64,000 nucleotides of DNA, from positions 526,001-590,000 of the forward strand of contig CAUJGJ010000467.1 in the NCBI GenBank assembly GCA_963170055.1. Direction: 5' to 3'. Below are positions 1 through 13,276 of the stretch, one piece after another; positions within the stretch are counted from its first letter, which is position 1; the number at the start of each line of letters is the position of its first letter. The translations under genes were made by a program, and so were the position numbers. The notes below the pieces were generated by a model. The model was not told the origin of the DNA and did no database searches. It was given only the letters and a program-made list of their open reading frames with translations. The stretch comes from Halisarca cf. caerulea (taxonomy: Eukaryota > Porifera > Demospongiae > Chondrillida > Halisarcidae).

Positions 1-20
1 TGTGTAGTGTGGGATATGCT

Positions 21-51
21 GGTGCTAATACCAATATTTGGCACTAGCACC
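21..51 (-). repeat. 31-bp dyad (hairpin) in the 104-bp monomer, type example
   Basis: On the top strand GGTGCTAATACCAA (21-34) and TTGGCACTAGCACC (38-51) flank the triplet TAT. As DNA, 12 of 14 positions pair and both mismatches are A opposite C. In RNA from the bottom strand the arms are GGUGCUAGUGCCAA and UUGGUAUUAGCACC; the two mismatches become G-U pairs, so all 14 positions pair around an AUA loop. The same structure recurs in most canonical monomers. Any role (protein binding, RNA processing, cruciform extrusion) is inference. Confidence 0.75.
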
Positions 52-1529
52 ACGCACATTCCCAGTGGACACACATGAAGTTTCTGAAGTGCTGTACGCG
101 TATTTGTGTAGTGTTGGATATGCTGGTGCTAATACCAATATTTGGCACTAGCACCACGCACATTCTCAGTGGACACACATGAAGTTTCTTAACTGCTGTG
201 GGCGTATTTGTGTAGTGTTGGATATGTTGGTGCTAATACCAATATTTGGCACTAGCACCACGCACATTCCCAGTGGACACACATGAAGTTTCTGAAGTGC
301 TGTGGGTGTATTTGTGTAGATTTGGATATGCTGGTGCTAATACCAAAATTTGGCACTAGCACCACGCACATTCCCAGTGGACACACATGAAGTTTCTTAA
401 CTGCTGTGGGCGTATTTGTGTAGTGTTGGATATGCTGGTGCTAATACCAATATTTGGCACTAGCACCACGCACATTCCCAGTGGACACACATGAAGTTTC
501 TGAAGTGCTGTGGGTGTATTTGTGTAGATTTGGATATGCTGGTGCTAATACCAATATTTGGCACTAGCACCACGCACATTCCCAGTGGACACACATGAAG
601 TTTCTGAAGTGCTGTGGGCGTATTTGTGTAGTGTGGGATATGCTGGTGCTAATAACAATATTTGGCACTAGCACCACGCACATTCCCAGTGGACACACAT
701 GAAGTTTCTGAAGTGCTGTAGACGTATTTGTGTAGTGTTGGATATGCTGGTACTAATACCAATATTTGGCACTAGCACCACGCACATTCCCAGTAGACAC
801 ACATGAAGTTTCTGAAGTGCTGTGGGCGTATTTGTGTAGTGTTGATATGCTGGTGCTAATACCAATATTTGGCACTAGCACCACGCACATTCCCAGTGGA
901 CACACATGAAGTTTCTGAAGAGCTGTTGGCGTATTTGTGTAGTGTTGGATATGCTGGTGCTAATACCAATATTTTGCACTAGCACCACGCACATTCCCAG
1001 TGGACACACATGAAGTTTCTTAACTACTGTGGGCGTATTTGTGTAGTGTTGGATATGCTGGTGCTAATACCAATATTTGGCACTAGCACCACGCACATTC
1101 CCAGTGGACACACATGACCTTTCTGAAGTGCTGTGGGCGTATTTGTGTAGTGTTGATATGCTGGTGCTAATACCAATATTTGGCACTAGCACCACGCACA
1201 TTCCCAGTGGAAACACATGAAGTTTCTTCAATGAAGTGGGCGTATATGTGTAGTGTTGGATATGCTGGTGCTAATACCAATATTTGGCACTAGCACCACG
1301 CACATTCCCAGTGGACACACATGAAGTTTCTTAACTGCTGTGGGCGTATTTGTGTAGTGTTGGATATGCTGGTGCTAATACCAATATTTGGCACTAGCAC
1401 CACGCACATTCCCAGTGGACACACATGAAGTTTCTTAACTGCTGTGGGCGTATTTGTGTAGTGTTGGATATGCTGGTGCTAATACCAATATTTGGCACTA
1501 GCACCACGCACATTCCCAGTGGACACACA

Positions 1530-4500
1530 TGAAGTTTCTGAAGAGCTGTTGGCGTATTTGTGTAGTGTTGGATATGCTGGTGCTAATACCAATATTTGGC
1601 ACTAGCACCACGCACATTCCCAGTGGACACACATGAAGTTTCTTAACTACTGTGGGCGTATTTGTGTAGTGTTGGATATGCTGGTGCTAATAACAATATT
1701 TGGCACTAGCACCACGCACATTCCCAGTGGACACACATGACCTTTCTGAAGTGCTGTGGGCGTATTTGTGTAGTGTTGATATGCTGGTGCTAATACCAAT
1801 ATTTGGCACTAGCACCACGCACATTCCCAGTGGAAACACATGAAGTTTCTTCACTGAAGTGGGCGTATATGTGTAGTGTTGGATATGCTGGTGCTAATAC
1901 CAATATTTGGCACTAGCACCACGCACATTCCCAGTGGACACACATGAAGTTTCTTAACTGCTGTGGGCGTATTTGTGTAGTGTTGGATATGCTGGTGCTA
2001 ATACCAATATTTGGCACTAGCACCACGCACATTCCCAGTGGACACACATGAAGTTTCTTAACTGCTGTGGGCGTATTTGTGTAGTGTTGGATATGCTGGT
2101 GCTAATACCAATATTTGGCACTAGCACCACGCACATTCCCAGTGGACACACATGAAGTTTCTGAAGTGCTGTGGGCGTATTTGTATAGTGTTGATATGCT
2201 GGTGCTAATACCAATATTTGGCACTAGCACCACGCACATTCCCAGTGGAAACACATGAAGTTTCTTCACTGAAGTGGGCGTATATGTGTAGTGTTGGATA
2301 TGCTGGTGCTAATACCAATATTTGGCACTAGCACCACGCACATTCCCAGTGGACACACATGAAGTTTCTTAACTGCTGTGGGCGTATTTGTGTAGTGTTG
2401 GATATGCTGGTGCTAATACCAATATTTGGCACTAGCACCACGCACATTCCCAGTGGACACACATGAAGTTTCTGAAGTGCTGTGGGCGTATTTGTGTAGT
2501 GTGGGATATGCTGGTGCTAATAACAATATTTGGCACTAGCACCACGCACATTCCCAGTGGACACACATGAAGTTTCTGAAGTGCTGTAGACGTATTTGTG
2601 TAGTGTTGGATATGCTGGTGCTAATACCAATATTTGGCACTAGCACCACGCACATTCCCAGTAGACACACATGAAGTTTCTGAAGTGCTGTGGGCGTATT
2701 TGTGTAGTGTTGGATATGCTGGTGCTAATACCAATATTTGGCACTAGCACCACGCACATTCCCAGTGGACACACATGAAGTTTCTGAAGAGCTGTTGGCG
2801 TATTTGTGTAGTGTTGGATATGCTGGTGCTAATACCAATATTTGGCACTAGCACCACGCACATTCCCAGTGGACACACATGAAGTTTCTGAAGTGCTGTG
2901 GGCGTATTTGTGTAGTGTGGGATATGCTGGTGCTAATAACAATATTTGGCACTAGCACCACGCACATTCCCAGTGGACACACATGAAGTTTCTGAAGTGC
3001 TGTAGACGTATTTGTGTAGTGTTGGATATGCTGGTGCTAATACCAATATTTGGCACTAGCACCACGCACATTCCCAGTAGACACACATGAAGTTTCTGAA
3101 GTGCTGTGGGCGTATTTGTGTAGTGTTGGATATGCTGGTGCTAATACCAATATTTGGCACTAGCACCACGCACATTCCCAGTGGACACACATGAAGTTTC
3201 TGAAGAGCTGTTGGCGTATTTGTGTAGTGTTGGATATGCTGGTGCTAATACCAATATTTGGTACTAGCACCACGCACATTCCCAGTGGACACACATGAAG
3301 TTTCTTAACTACTGTGGGCGTATTTGTGTAGTGTTGGATATGCTGGTGCTAATACCAATATTTGGCACTAGCACCACGCACATTCCCAGTGGACACACAT
3401 GACCTTTCTGAAGTGCTGTGGGCGTATTTGTGTAGTGTTGATATGCTGGTGCTAATACCAATATTTTGCACTAGCACCACGCACATTCCCAGTGGAAACA
3501 CATGAAGTTTCTTCACTGAAGTGGGCGTATATGTGTAGTGTTGGATATGCTAGTGCTAATACCAATATTTGGCACTAGCACCACGCACATTCCCAGTGGA
3601 CACACATGAAGTTTCTTAACTGCTGTGGGCGTATTTGTGTAGTGTTGGATATGCTGGTGTTAATACCAATATTTGGCACTAGCACCACGCACATTGGCAG
3701 TGGAAACACATGAAGTTTCTTCACTGAAGTGGGCGTATATGTGTAGTGTTGGATATGCTGGTGCTAATACCAATATTTGGCACTAGCACCACGCACATTC
3801 CCAGTGGACACACATGAAGCTTCTTAACTGCTGTGGGCGTATTTGTGTAGTGTTGGATATGCTGGTGCTAATACCAATATTTGGCACTAGCACCACGCAC
3901 ATTCCCAGTGGACACACATGAAGTTTCTGAAGTGCTGTAGACGTATTTGTGTAGTGTTGGATATGCTGGTGCTAATACCAATATTTGGCACTAGCACCAC
4001 GCACATTCCCAGTGGACACACATGAAGTTTCTGAAGAGCTGTTGGCGTATTTGTGTAGTGTTGGATATGCTGGTGCTAATACCAATATTTGGCACTAGCA
4101 CCACGCACATTCCCAGTAGACACACATGAAGTTTCTTAACTACTGTGGGCGTATTTGTGTAATGTTGAATATGCTGGTGCTAATACCAATATTTGGTACT
4201 AGCACCACGCACATTCCCAGTGGACACACATGAAGTTTCTTAACTACTGTGGGCGTATTTGTGTAGTGTTGGATATGCTGGTGCTAATACCAATATTTGG
4301 CACTAGCACCACGCACATTCCCAGTGGACACACATGACCTTTCTGAAGTGCTGTGGGCGTATTTGTGTAGTGTTGATATGCTGGTGCTAATACCAATATT
4401 TGGCACTAGCACCACGCACATTCCCAGTGGAAACACATGAAGTTTCTTCACTGAAGTGGGCGTATATGTGTAGTGTTGGATATGCTGGTGCTAATACCAA

Positions 4501-4645
4501 TATTTGGCACTAGCACCACGCACATTCCCAGTGGACACACATGAAGTTTCTTAACTGCTGTGGGCGTATTTGTGTAGTGTTGGATATGCTGGTGCTAATA
4601 CCAATATTTGGCACTAGCACCACGCACATTCCCAGTGGACACACA
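1530..4645. repeat. 3,116-bp higher-order repeat, copy 1
   Basis: This block of about 30 monomers is repeated immediately downstream at an offset of 3,116 bp. Diagnostic rare variants line up at exactly that offset: the CCTTTC monomers at 1741 and 3403 with those at 4857 and 6519; GTATAGTGTTGATATG near 2183; the ATATTTTGCACTAG variant near 3460; ACATTGGCAGTGG near 3690; GAAGCTTCTTAAC near 3818; AATGTTGAATATG near 4160. Just upstream (1,110-1,430) the match continues at offset 3,220, one monomer longer, which marks a monomer insertion or deletion between copies. Confidence 0.85.
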
Positions 4646-7600
4646 TGAAGTTTCTGAAGAGCTGTTGGCGTATTTGTGTAGTGTTGGATATGCTGGTGCT
4701 AATACCAATATTTGGCACTAGCACCACGCACATTCCCAGTGGACACACATGAAGTTTCTTAACTACTGTGGGCGTATTTGTGTAGTGTTGGATATGCTGG
4801 TGCTAATAACAATATTTGGCACTAGCACCACGCACATTCCCAGTGGACACACATGACCTTTCTGAAGTGCTGTGGGCGTATTTGTGTAGTGTTGATATGC
4901 TGGTGCTAATACCAATATTTGGCACTAGCACCACGCACATTCCCAGTGGAAACACATGAAGTTTCTTCACTGAAGTGGGCGTATATGTGTAGTGTTGGAT
5001 ATGCTGGTGCTAATACCAATATTTGGCACTAGCACCACGCACATTCCCAGTGGACACACATGAAGTTTCTTAACTGCTGTGGGCGTATTTGTGTAGTGTT
5101 GGATATGCTGGTGCTAATACCAATATTTGGCACTAGCACCACGCACATTCCCAGTGGACACACATGAAGTTTCTTAACTGCTGTGGGCGTATTTGTGTAG
5201 TGTTGGATATGCTGGTGCTAATACCAATATTTGGCACTAGCACCACGCACATTCCCAGTGGACACACATGAAGTTTCTGAAGTGCTGTGGGCGTATTTGT
5301 ATAGTGTTGATATGCTGGTGCTAATACCAATATTTGGCACTAGCACCACGCACATTCCCAGTGGAAACACATGAAGTTTCTTCACTGAAGTGGGCGTATA
5401 TGTGTAGTGTTGGATATGCTGGTGCTAATACCAATATTTGGCACTAGCACCACGCACATTCCCAGTGGACACACATGAAGTTTCTTAACTGCTGTGGGCG
5501 TATTTGTGTAGTGTTGGATATGCTGGTGCTAATACCAATATTTGGCACTAGCACCACGCACATTCCCAGTGGACACACATGAAGTTTCTGAAGTGCTGTG
5601 GGCGTATTTGTGTAGTGTGGGATATGCTGGTGCTAATAACAATATTTGGCACTAGCACCACGCACATTCCCAGTGGACACACATGAAGTTTCTGAAGTGC
5701 TGTAGACGTATTTGTGTAGTGTTGGATATGCTGGTGCTAATACCAATATTTGGCACTAGCACCACGCACATTCCCAGTAGACACACATGAAGTTTCTGAA
5801 GTGCTGTGGGCGTATTTGTGTAGTGTTGGATATGCTGGTGCTAATACCAATATTTGGCACTAGCACCACGCACATTCCCAGTGGACACACATGAAGTTTC
5901 TGAAGAGCTGTTGGCGTATTTGTGTAGTGTTGGATATGCTGGTGCTAATACCAATATTTGGCACTAGCACCACGCACATTCCCAGTGGACACACATGAAG
6001 TTTCTGAAGTGCTGTGGGCGTATTTGTGTAGTGTGGGATATGCTGGTGCTAATAACAATATTTGGCACTAGCACCACGCACATTCCCAGTGGACACACAT
6101 GAAGTTTCTGAAGTGCTGTAGACGTATTTGTGTAGTGTTGGATATGCTGGTGCTAATACCAATATTTGGCACTAGCACCACGCACATTCCCAGTAGACAC
6201 ACATGAAGTTTCTGAAGTGCTGTGGGCGTATTTGTGTAGTGTTGGATATGCTGGTGCTAATACCAATATTTGGCACTAGCACCACGCACATTCCCAGTGG
6301 ACACACATGAAGTTTCTGAAGAGCTGTTGGCGTATTTGTGTAGTGTTGGATATGCTGGTGCTAATACCAATATTTGGTACTAGCACCACGCACATTCCCA
6401 GTGGACACACATGAAGTTTCTTAACTACTGTGGGCGTATTTGTGTAGTGTTGGATATGCTGGTGCTAATACCAATATTTGGCACTAGCACCACGCACATT
6501 CCCAGTGGACACACATGACCTTTCTGAAGTGCTGTGGGCGTATTTGTGTAGTGTTGATATGCTGGTGCTAATACCAATATTTTGCACTAGCACCACGCAC
6601 ATTCCCAGTGGAAACACATGAAGTTTCTTCACTGAAGTGGGCGTATATGTGTAGTGTTGGATATGCTAGTGCTAATACCAATATTTGGCACTAGCACCAC
6701 GCACATTCCCAGTGGACACACATGAAGTTTCTTAACTGCTGTGGGCGTATTTGTGTAGTGTTGGATATGCTGGTGTTAATACCAATATTTGGCACTAGCA
6801 CCACGCACATTGGCAGTGGAAACACATGAAGTTTCTTCACTGAAGTGGGCGTATATGTGTAGTGTTGGATATGCTGGTGCTAATACCAATATTTGGCACT
6901 AGCACCACGCACATTCCCAGTGGACACACATGAAGCTTCTTAACTGCTGTGGGCGTATTTGTGTAGTGTTGGATATGCTGGTGCTAATACCAATATTTGG
7001 CACTAGCACCACGCACATTCCCAGTGGACACACATGAAGTTTCTGAAGTGCTGTAGACGTATTTGTGTAGTGTTGGATATGCTGGTGCTAATACCAATAT
7101 TTGGCACTAGCACCACGCACATTCCCAGTGGACACACATGAAGTTTCTGAAGAGCTGTTGGCGTATTTGTGTAGTGTTGGATATGCTGGTGCTAATACCA
7201 ATATTTGGCACTAGCACCACGCACATTCCCAGTAGACACACATGAAGTTTCTTAACTACTGTGGGCGTATTTGTGTAATGTTGAATATGCTGGTGCTAAT
7301 ACCAATATTTGGTACTAGCACCACGCACATTCCCAGTGGACACACATGAAGTTTCTTAACTACTGTGGGCGTATTTGTGTAGTGTTGGATATGCTGGTGC
7401 TAATACCAATATTTGGCACTAGCACCACGCACATTCCCAGTGGACACACATGACCTTTCTGAAGTGCTGTGGGCGTATTTGTGTAGTGTTGATATGCTGG
7501 TGCTAATACCAATATTTGGCACTAGCACCACGCACATTCCCAGTGGAAACACATGAAGTTTCTTCACTGAAGTGGGCGTATATGTGTAGTGTTGGATATG

Positions 7601-7761
7601 CTGGTGCTAATACCAATATTTGGCACTAGCACCACGCACATTCCCAGTGGACACACATGAAGTTTCTTAACTGCTGTGGGCGTATTTGTGTAGTGTTGGA
7701 TATGCTGGTGCTAATACCAATATTTGGCACTAGCACCACGCACATTCCCAGTGGACACACA
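4646..7761. repeat. 3,116-bp higher-order repeat, copy 2
   Basis: Tandem partner of the block at 1,530-4,645, carrying the same series of private variants in the same order (for example ACATTGGCAGTGG near 6808, GAAGCTTCTTAAC near 6934, AATGTTGAATATG near 7276). The match ends where copy 1 has GAAGAGCTG and this copy has GAAGTGCTG (about 7,766). A short third-copy start follows (CCTTTC monomer at 7454, then TTCACTGAAG). The near identity points to a recent unequal exchange or an assembly-level duplication. Confidence 0.85.
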
Positions 7762-10700
7762 TGAAGTTTCTGAAGTGCTGTGGGCGTATTTGTATAGTGT
7801 TGATATGCTGGTGCTAATACGAATATTTGGCACTAGCACCACGCACATTCCCAGTGGAAACACATGAAGTTTCTTCACTGAAGTGGGCGTATATGTGTAG
7901 TGTTGGATATGCTGGTGCTAATACCAATATTTGGCACTAGCACCACGCACATTCCCAGTGGACACACATGAAGTTTCTTAACTGCTGTGGGCGTATTTGT
8001 GTAGTGTTGGATATGCTGGTGCTAATACCAATATTTGGCACTAGCACCACGCACATTCCCAGTGGACACACATGAAGTTTCTTAACTACTGTGGGCGTAT
8101 TTGTGTAGTGTTGGATATGTTGGTGCTAATACATATATTTGGCACTAGCACCACGCACATTCCCAGTGGACACACATGAAGTTTCTGAAGTGCTGTGGGT
8201 GTATTTGTGTAGTGTTGATATGCTGGTGCTAATACCAATATTTGGCACTAGCACCACGCACATTCCCAGAGGAAACACATGAATTTTATTCACTGAAGTG
8301 GGCGTATATGTGTAGTGTTGGATATGCTGGTGCTAATACCAATATTTGGCACTAGCACCACGCACATTCCCAGTGGACACACATGAACATTCTTAACTGC
8401 TGTGGGCGTATTTGTGTAGTGTTGGATATGCTGGTGCTAATACCAATATTTGGCACTAGCACCACGCACATTCTCAGTGGACACACATGAAGTTTCTTAA
8501 CTGCTGTGGGCGTATTTGTGTAGTGTTGGATATGTTGGTGCTAATACCAATATTTGGCACTAGCACCATGCACATTCCCAGTGGACACACATGAAGTTTC
8601 TTAACTACTGTGGGCGTATTTGTGTAATGTTGAATATGCTGGTGCTAATACCAATATTTGGTACTAGCACCACGCAAATCCCAGTGGACACTCATGAAGT
8701 TTCTTAACTACTGTGGGCGTATTTGTGTAGTGTTGGATATGCTGGTACTAATACCAATATTTGGCACTAGCACCACGCACATTCCCACTGGACACACATG
8801 ACCTTTCTGAAGTGCTGTGGGCGTATTAGTGTAGTGTTGATATGCTGGTGCTAATACCAATATTTGGCACTAGCACCACGCACATTCCCAGAGGAAACAC
8901 ATGAATTTTATTCACAGAAGTTGGCGTATATGTGTAGTGTTGGATATGCTGGTGCTAATACCAATATTTGGCACTAGCACCACGCACATTCCCAGTGGAC
9001 ACACATGAAGTTTCTTAACTGCTGTGGGCGTATTTGTGTAGTGTTGGATATGCTGGTGCTAATACCAATATTTGGCACTAGCACCACGCACATTCCCAGT
9101 GGACACACATGACCTTTCTGAAGTGCTGTGGGCGTATTTGTGCAGTGTTGATATGCTGGTGCTAATACCAATATTTGGCACTAGCACCACGCACATTCCC
9201 AGAGGAAACACATGAATTTTATTCACTGAAGTTGGCGTATATGTGTAGTGTTGGATATGCTGGTGCTAATACCAATATTTGGCACTAGCACCACGCACAT
9301 TCCCAGTGGACACACATGAACATTCTTAACTGCTGTGGGCGTATTTGTGTAGTGTTGGATATGCTGGTGCTAATACCAATATTTGGCACTAGCACCACGC
9401 ACATTCTCAGTGGACACACATGAAGTTTCTTAACTGCTGTGGGCGTATTTGTGTAGTGTTGGATATGTTGGTGCTAATACCAATATTTGGCACTAGCACC
9501 ACGCACATTCCCAGTGGACACACATGAAGTTTCTGAAGTGCTGTGGGTGTATTTGTGTAGATTTGGATATGCTGGTGCTAATACCAATATTTGGCACTAG
9601 CACCACGCACATTCCCAGTGGACACACATGAAGTTTCTGAAGGGCTGTGGGCGTATTTGTGTAGTGTGGGATATGCTGGTGCTAATACCAATATTTGGCA
9701 CTAGCACCACGCACATTCCCAGTGGACACACATGAAGTTTCTGAAGTGCTGTGGGTGTATTTCTGTAGATTTGGATATGCTGGTGCTAATACCAATATTT
9801 GGCACTAGCACCACGCACATTCCCAGTGGACACACATGAAGTTTCTGAAGGGCTGTGGTCGTATTTGTGTAGTGTGGGATATGCTGGTGCTAATACCAAT
9901 ATTTGGCACTAGCACCACGCACATTCCCAGTGGACACACATGAAGTTTCTGAAGTGCTGTGGGCGTATTTGTGTAGATTTGGATAAGCTGGTGCTAATAC
10001 CAATATTTGGCACTAGCACCACGCACATTCCCAGTGGACACACATGAAGTTTCTGAAGTGCTGTGGGCGTATTTGTGTAGTGTTGGATATGTTGGTGCTA
10101 ATACCAATATTTGGCACTAGCACCACGCACAATCCCAGTGGACACACATGACCTTTCTGAAGTGCTGTGGGCGTATTTGTGTAGTGTTTATATGCTGGTG
10201 CTAATACCAATATTTGGCACTAGCACCACGCACATTCCCAGTGGAAACACATGAAGTTTCTTCACTGAAGTAGGCGTATATGTGTAGATTTGGATATGCT
10301 GGTGCTAATACAAATATTTGGCACTAGAACCACGCACATTCCCAGTGGACACACATGAAGTTTCTTAACTGCTGTGGGCGTATTTGTGTAGTGTTTGATA
10401 TGCTGGTGCTAATACCAATATTTGGCACTAGCACCACGCACATTCCCAGTGGACACACATGAAGTTTCTTAACTGCTGTGGGCGTATTTGTGTAGTGTTG
10501 GATATGTTGGTGCTAATACCAATATTTGGCACTAGCACCACGCACAATCCCAGTGGACACACATGACCTTTCTGAAGTGCTGTGGGCGTATTTGTGTAGT
10601 GTTGATATGCTGGTGCTAATACCAATATTTGGCACTAGAACCACGCACATTCCCAGTGGAAACACATGAAGTTTCTTCACTGAAGTGGGCGTATATGTGT

Positions 10701-13276
10701 AGTGTTGGATATGCTGGTGCTAATACCAATATTTGGCACTAGCACCACGCACATTCCCAGTGGACACACATGAAGTTTCTTAACTGCTGTGGGCGTATTT
10801 GTGTAGTGTTGGATATGCTGGTGCTAATACCAATATTTGGCACTAGCACCACGCACATTCCCAGTGGACACACATGAAGTTTCGTAACTGCTGTGGGCGT
10901 ATTTGTGTAGTGTTGGATATGTTGGTGCTAATACCAATATTTGGCACTAGCACCACGCACATTCCCAGTGGACACACATGAAGTTTCTGAAGTGCTGTGG
11001 GCGTATTTGTGTAGATTTGGATAAGCTGGTGCTAATACCAATATTTGGCACTAGCACCACGCACATTCCCAGTGGACACATATGAAGTTTCTGAAGGGCT
11101 GTGGGCGCATTTGCGTAGTGTTGGATATGCTTGTGCTAATACCAATATTTGGCACTAGCACGACGCACATTCCCAGTGGACACACATGAAGTTTCTGAAG
11201 TGCTGTGGGCGTATTTGTGTAGTGTTGGATATGCTGGTGCTAATACCAATATTTGGCACTAGCACCACGCACATTCCCAGTGGACACACATGAAGTTTCT
11301 GAAGTGCTGTGGGCGTATTTGTGTAGTGTTGGATATGCTGGTGCTAATACCAATATTTGGCACTAGCACCACGCACAATCCCAGTGGACACACATGACCT
11401 TTCTGAAGTGCTGTGGGCGTATTTGTGTAGTGTTGATATGCTGGTGCTAATACCAATATTTGGCACTAGAACCACACACATTCCCAGTGGAAACACATGA
11501 AGTTTCTTCACTGAAGTGGGCGTATATGTGTAGTGTTGGATATGCTGGTGCTAATACCAATATTTGGTACTAGCACCACGCACATTCCCAGTGGACACAC
11601 ATGAAGTTTCTTAACTGCTGTGGGCGTATTTGTGTAGTGTTTGATATGCTGGTGCTAATACCAATATTTGGCACTAGCACCACGCACATTCCCAGTGGAC
11701 ACACATGAAGTTTCTTAACTGCAGTGGGCGTATTTGTGTAGTGTTGGATATGTTGGTGCTAATACCAATATTTGGCACTAGCACCACGCACATTCCCAGT
11801 GGACACACATGAAGCTTCTGAAGTGCTGTGGGTGTATTTGTGTAGATTTGGATATGCTGGTGCTAATACCAATATTTGGCACTAGCACCACGCACATTCC
11901 CAGTGGACACACATGAAGTTTCTGATGGGCTGTGGGCGTATTTGTGTAGTGTGGGATATGCTGGTGCTAATACCAATATTTGGTACTAGCACCACGCACA
12001 TTCCCAGTGGAAACACATGAAGTTTCTTAACTGCTGTGGGCGTATTTGTGTAGATTTGGATAAGCTGGTGCTAATACCAATATTTGGCACTAGCACCACG
12101 CACATTCCCAGTGGACACACATGAAGTTTCTGAAGGGCTGTGGGCGTATTTGTGTAGTGTGGGATATGCTGGTGCTAATACCAATATTTGGTACTAGCAC
12201 CACGCACATTCCCAGTGGACACACATGAAGTTTCTGAAGTGCTGTGGGCGTATTTGTGTAGATTTGGATAAGCTGGTGCTAATACCAATATTTGGCACTA
12301 GCACCACGCACATTCCCAGTGGACACACATGAAGTTTCTGAAGGGCTGTGGGCGCATTTGCGTAGTGTTGGATATGCTGGTGCTAATACCAATATTTGGC
12401 ACTAGCACCACGCACATTCCCAGTGGACACACATGAAGCTTCTGAAGTGCTGTGGGTGTATTTTTGTAGTGTTGGATATATTGGTGCTAATACCAATATT
12501 TGGCACTAGCACCACGCACATTCCCAGTGGACACACATGAAGTTTCTGAAGTGCTGTGGGCGTATTTGTGTAGTGTTGGATATGCCGGTGCTAATACCAA
12601 TATTTGGCACTAGCACCACGCACATTCCCAGTGGACACACATGAAGTTTCTTAACTGCTGTTGGCGTATTTTTGGAGTGTTGGTTATGCTAGTGCTAATA
12701 CCAATATTTTGCACTAGCACCACACATATTCCCAGTGGACACACATGAAGTTTCTTAGTTGCTGTGGGCGTATTTGTGTAGTGTTGGATATGCTGGTGCT
12801 AATACCAATATTTGGCACTAGCACCACGCACATTCCCAGTGGACACACATGAAGTTTCTGAAGTGCTGTAGCCGTATTTGTGTAGTGTTGGATATGCTGG
12901 TGCTAATACCAATATTTGGTACTAGCACCACGCACATTCCCAGTGGACACACATGAAGTTTCTTAACTGCTGTGGGCGTATTTGTGTAGATTTGGATAGG
13001 CTGGTGCTAATACCAATATTTGGCACTAGCACCACGCACATTCCCAGTGGACACACATGAAGTTTCTGAAGGGCTGTGGGCGTATTTGTGTAGTGTGGGA
13101 TATGCTGGTGCTAATACCAATATTTGGTACTAGCACCACGCACATTCCCAGTGGACACACTTGAAGTTTCTGAAGTGCTGTGGGCGTATTTGTGTAAATT
13201 TGGATAAGCTGATGCTAATACCAATATTTGGCACTAGCACCACGCACATTCCCAGTGGACACACATGAAGTTTCTG

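Larger units (their letters stand above)
1..13230. repeat. Satellite zone A: monomers with CCTTTC, TTCACTGAAG and GTAGATTTGG variants
   Basis: This zone is defined by variants that are rare or absent further right: CACATGACCTTTCTGAAG monomers followed by a TGTTGATATG deletion and then a GGAAACACATGAAG/TTCACTGAAGTGGGCGTATATG monomer; GAAGAGCTGTTGGCG; GTAGACGTATT; and, from ~9.5 kb, GTAGATTTGGATAAGCTGG and GTGTGGGATATG. Its central part is a ~3.1-kb higher-order repeat. A smaller ~400-bp segment near 8,260-8,570 (CCAGAGGAAACAC, GAATTTTATTCAC, GAACATTCTTAAC) recurs ~933 bp downstream at ~9,190-9,510. Confidence 0.8.
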
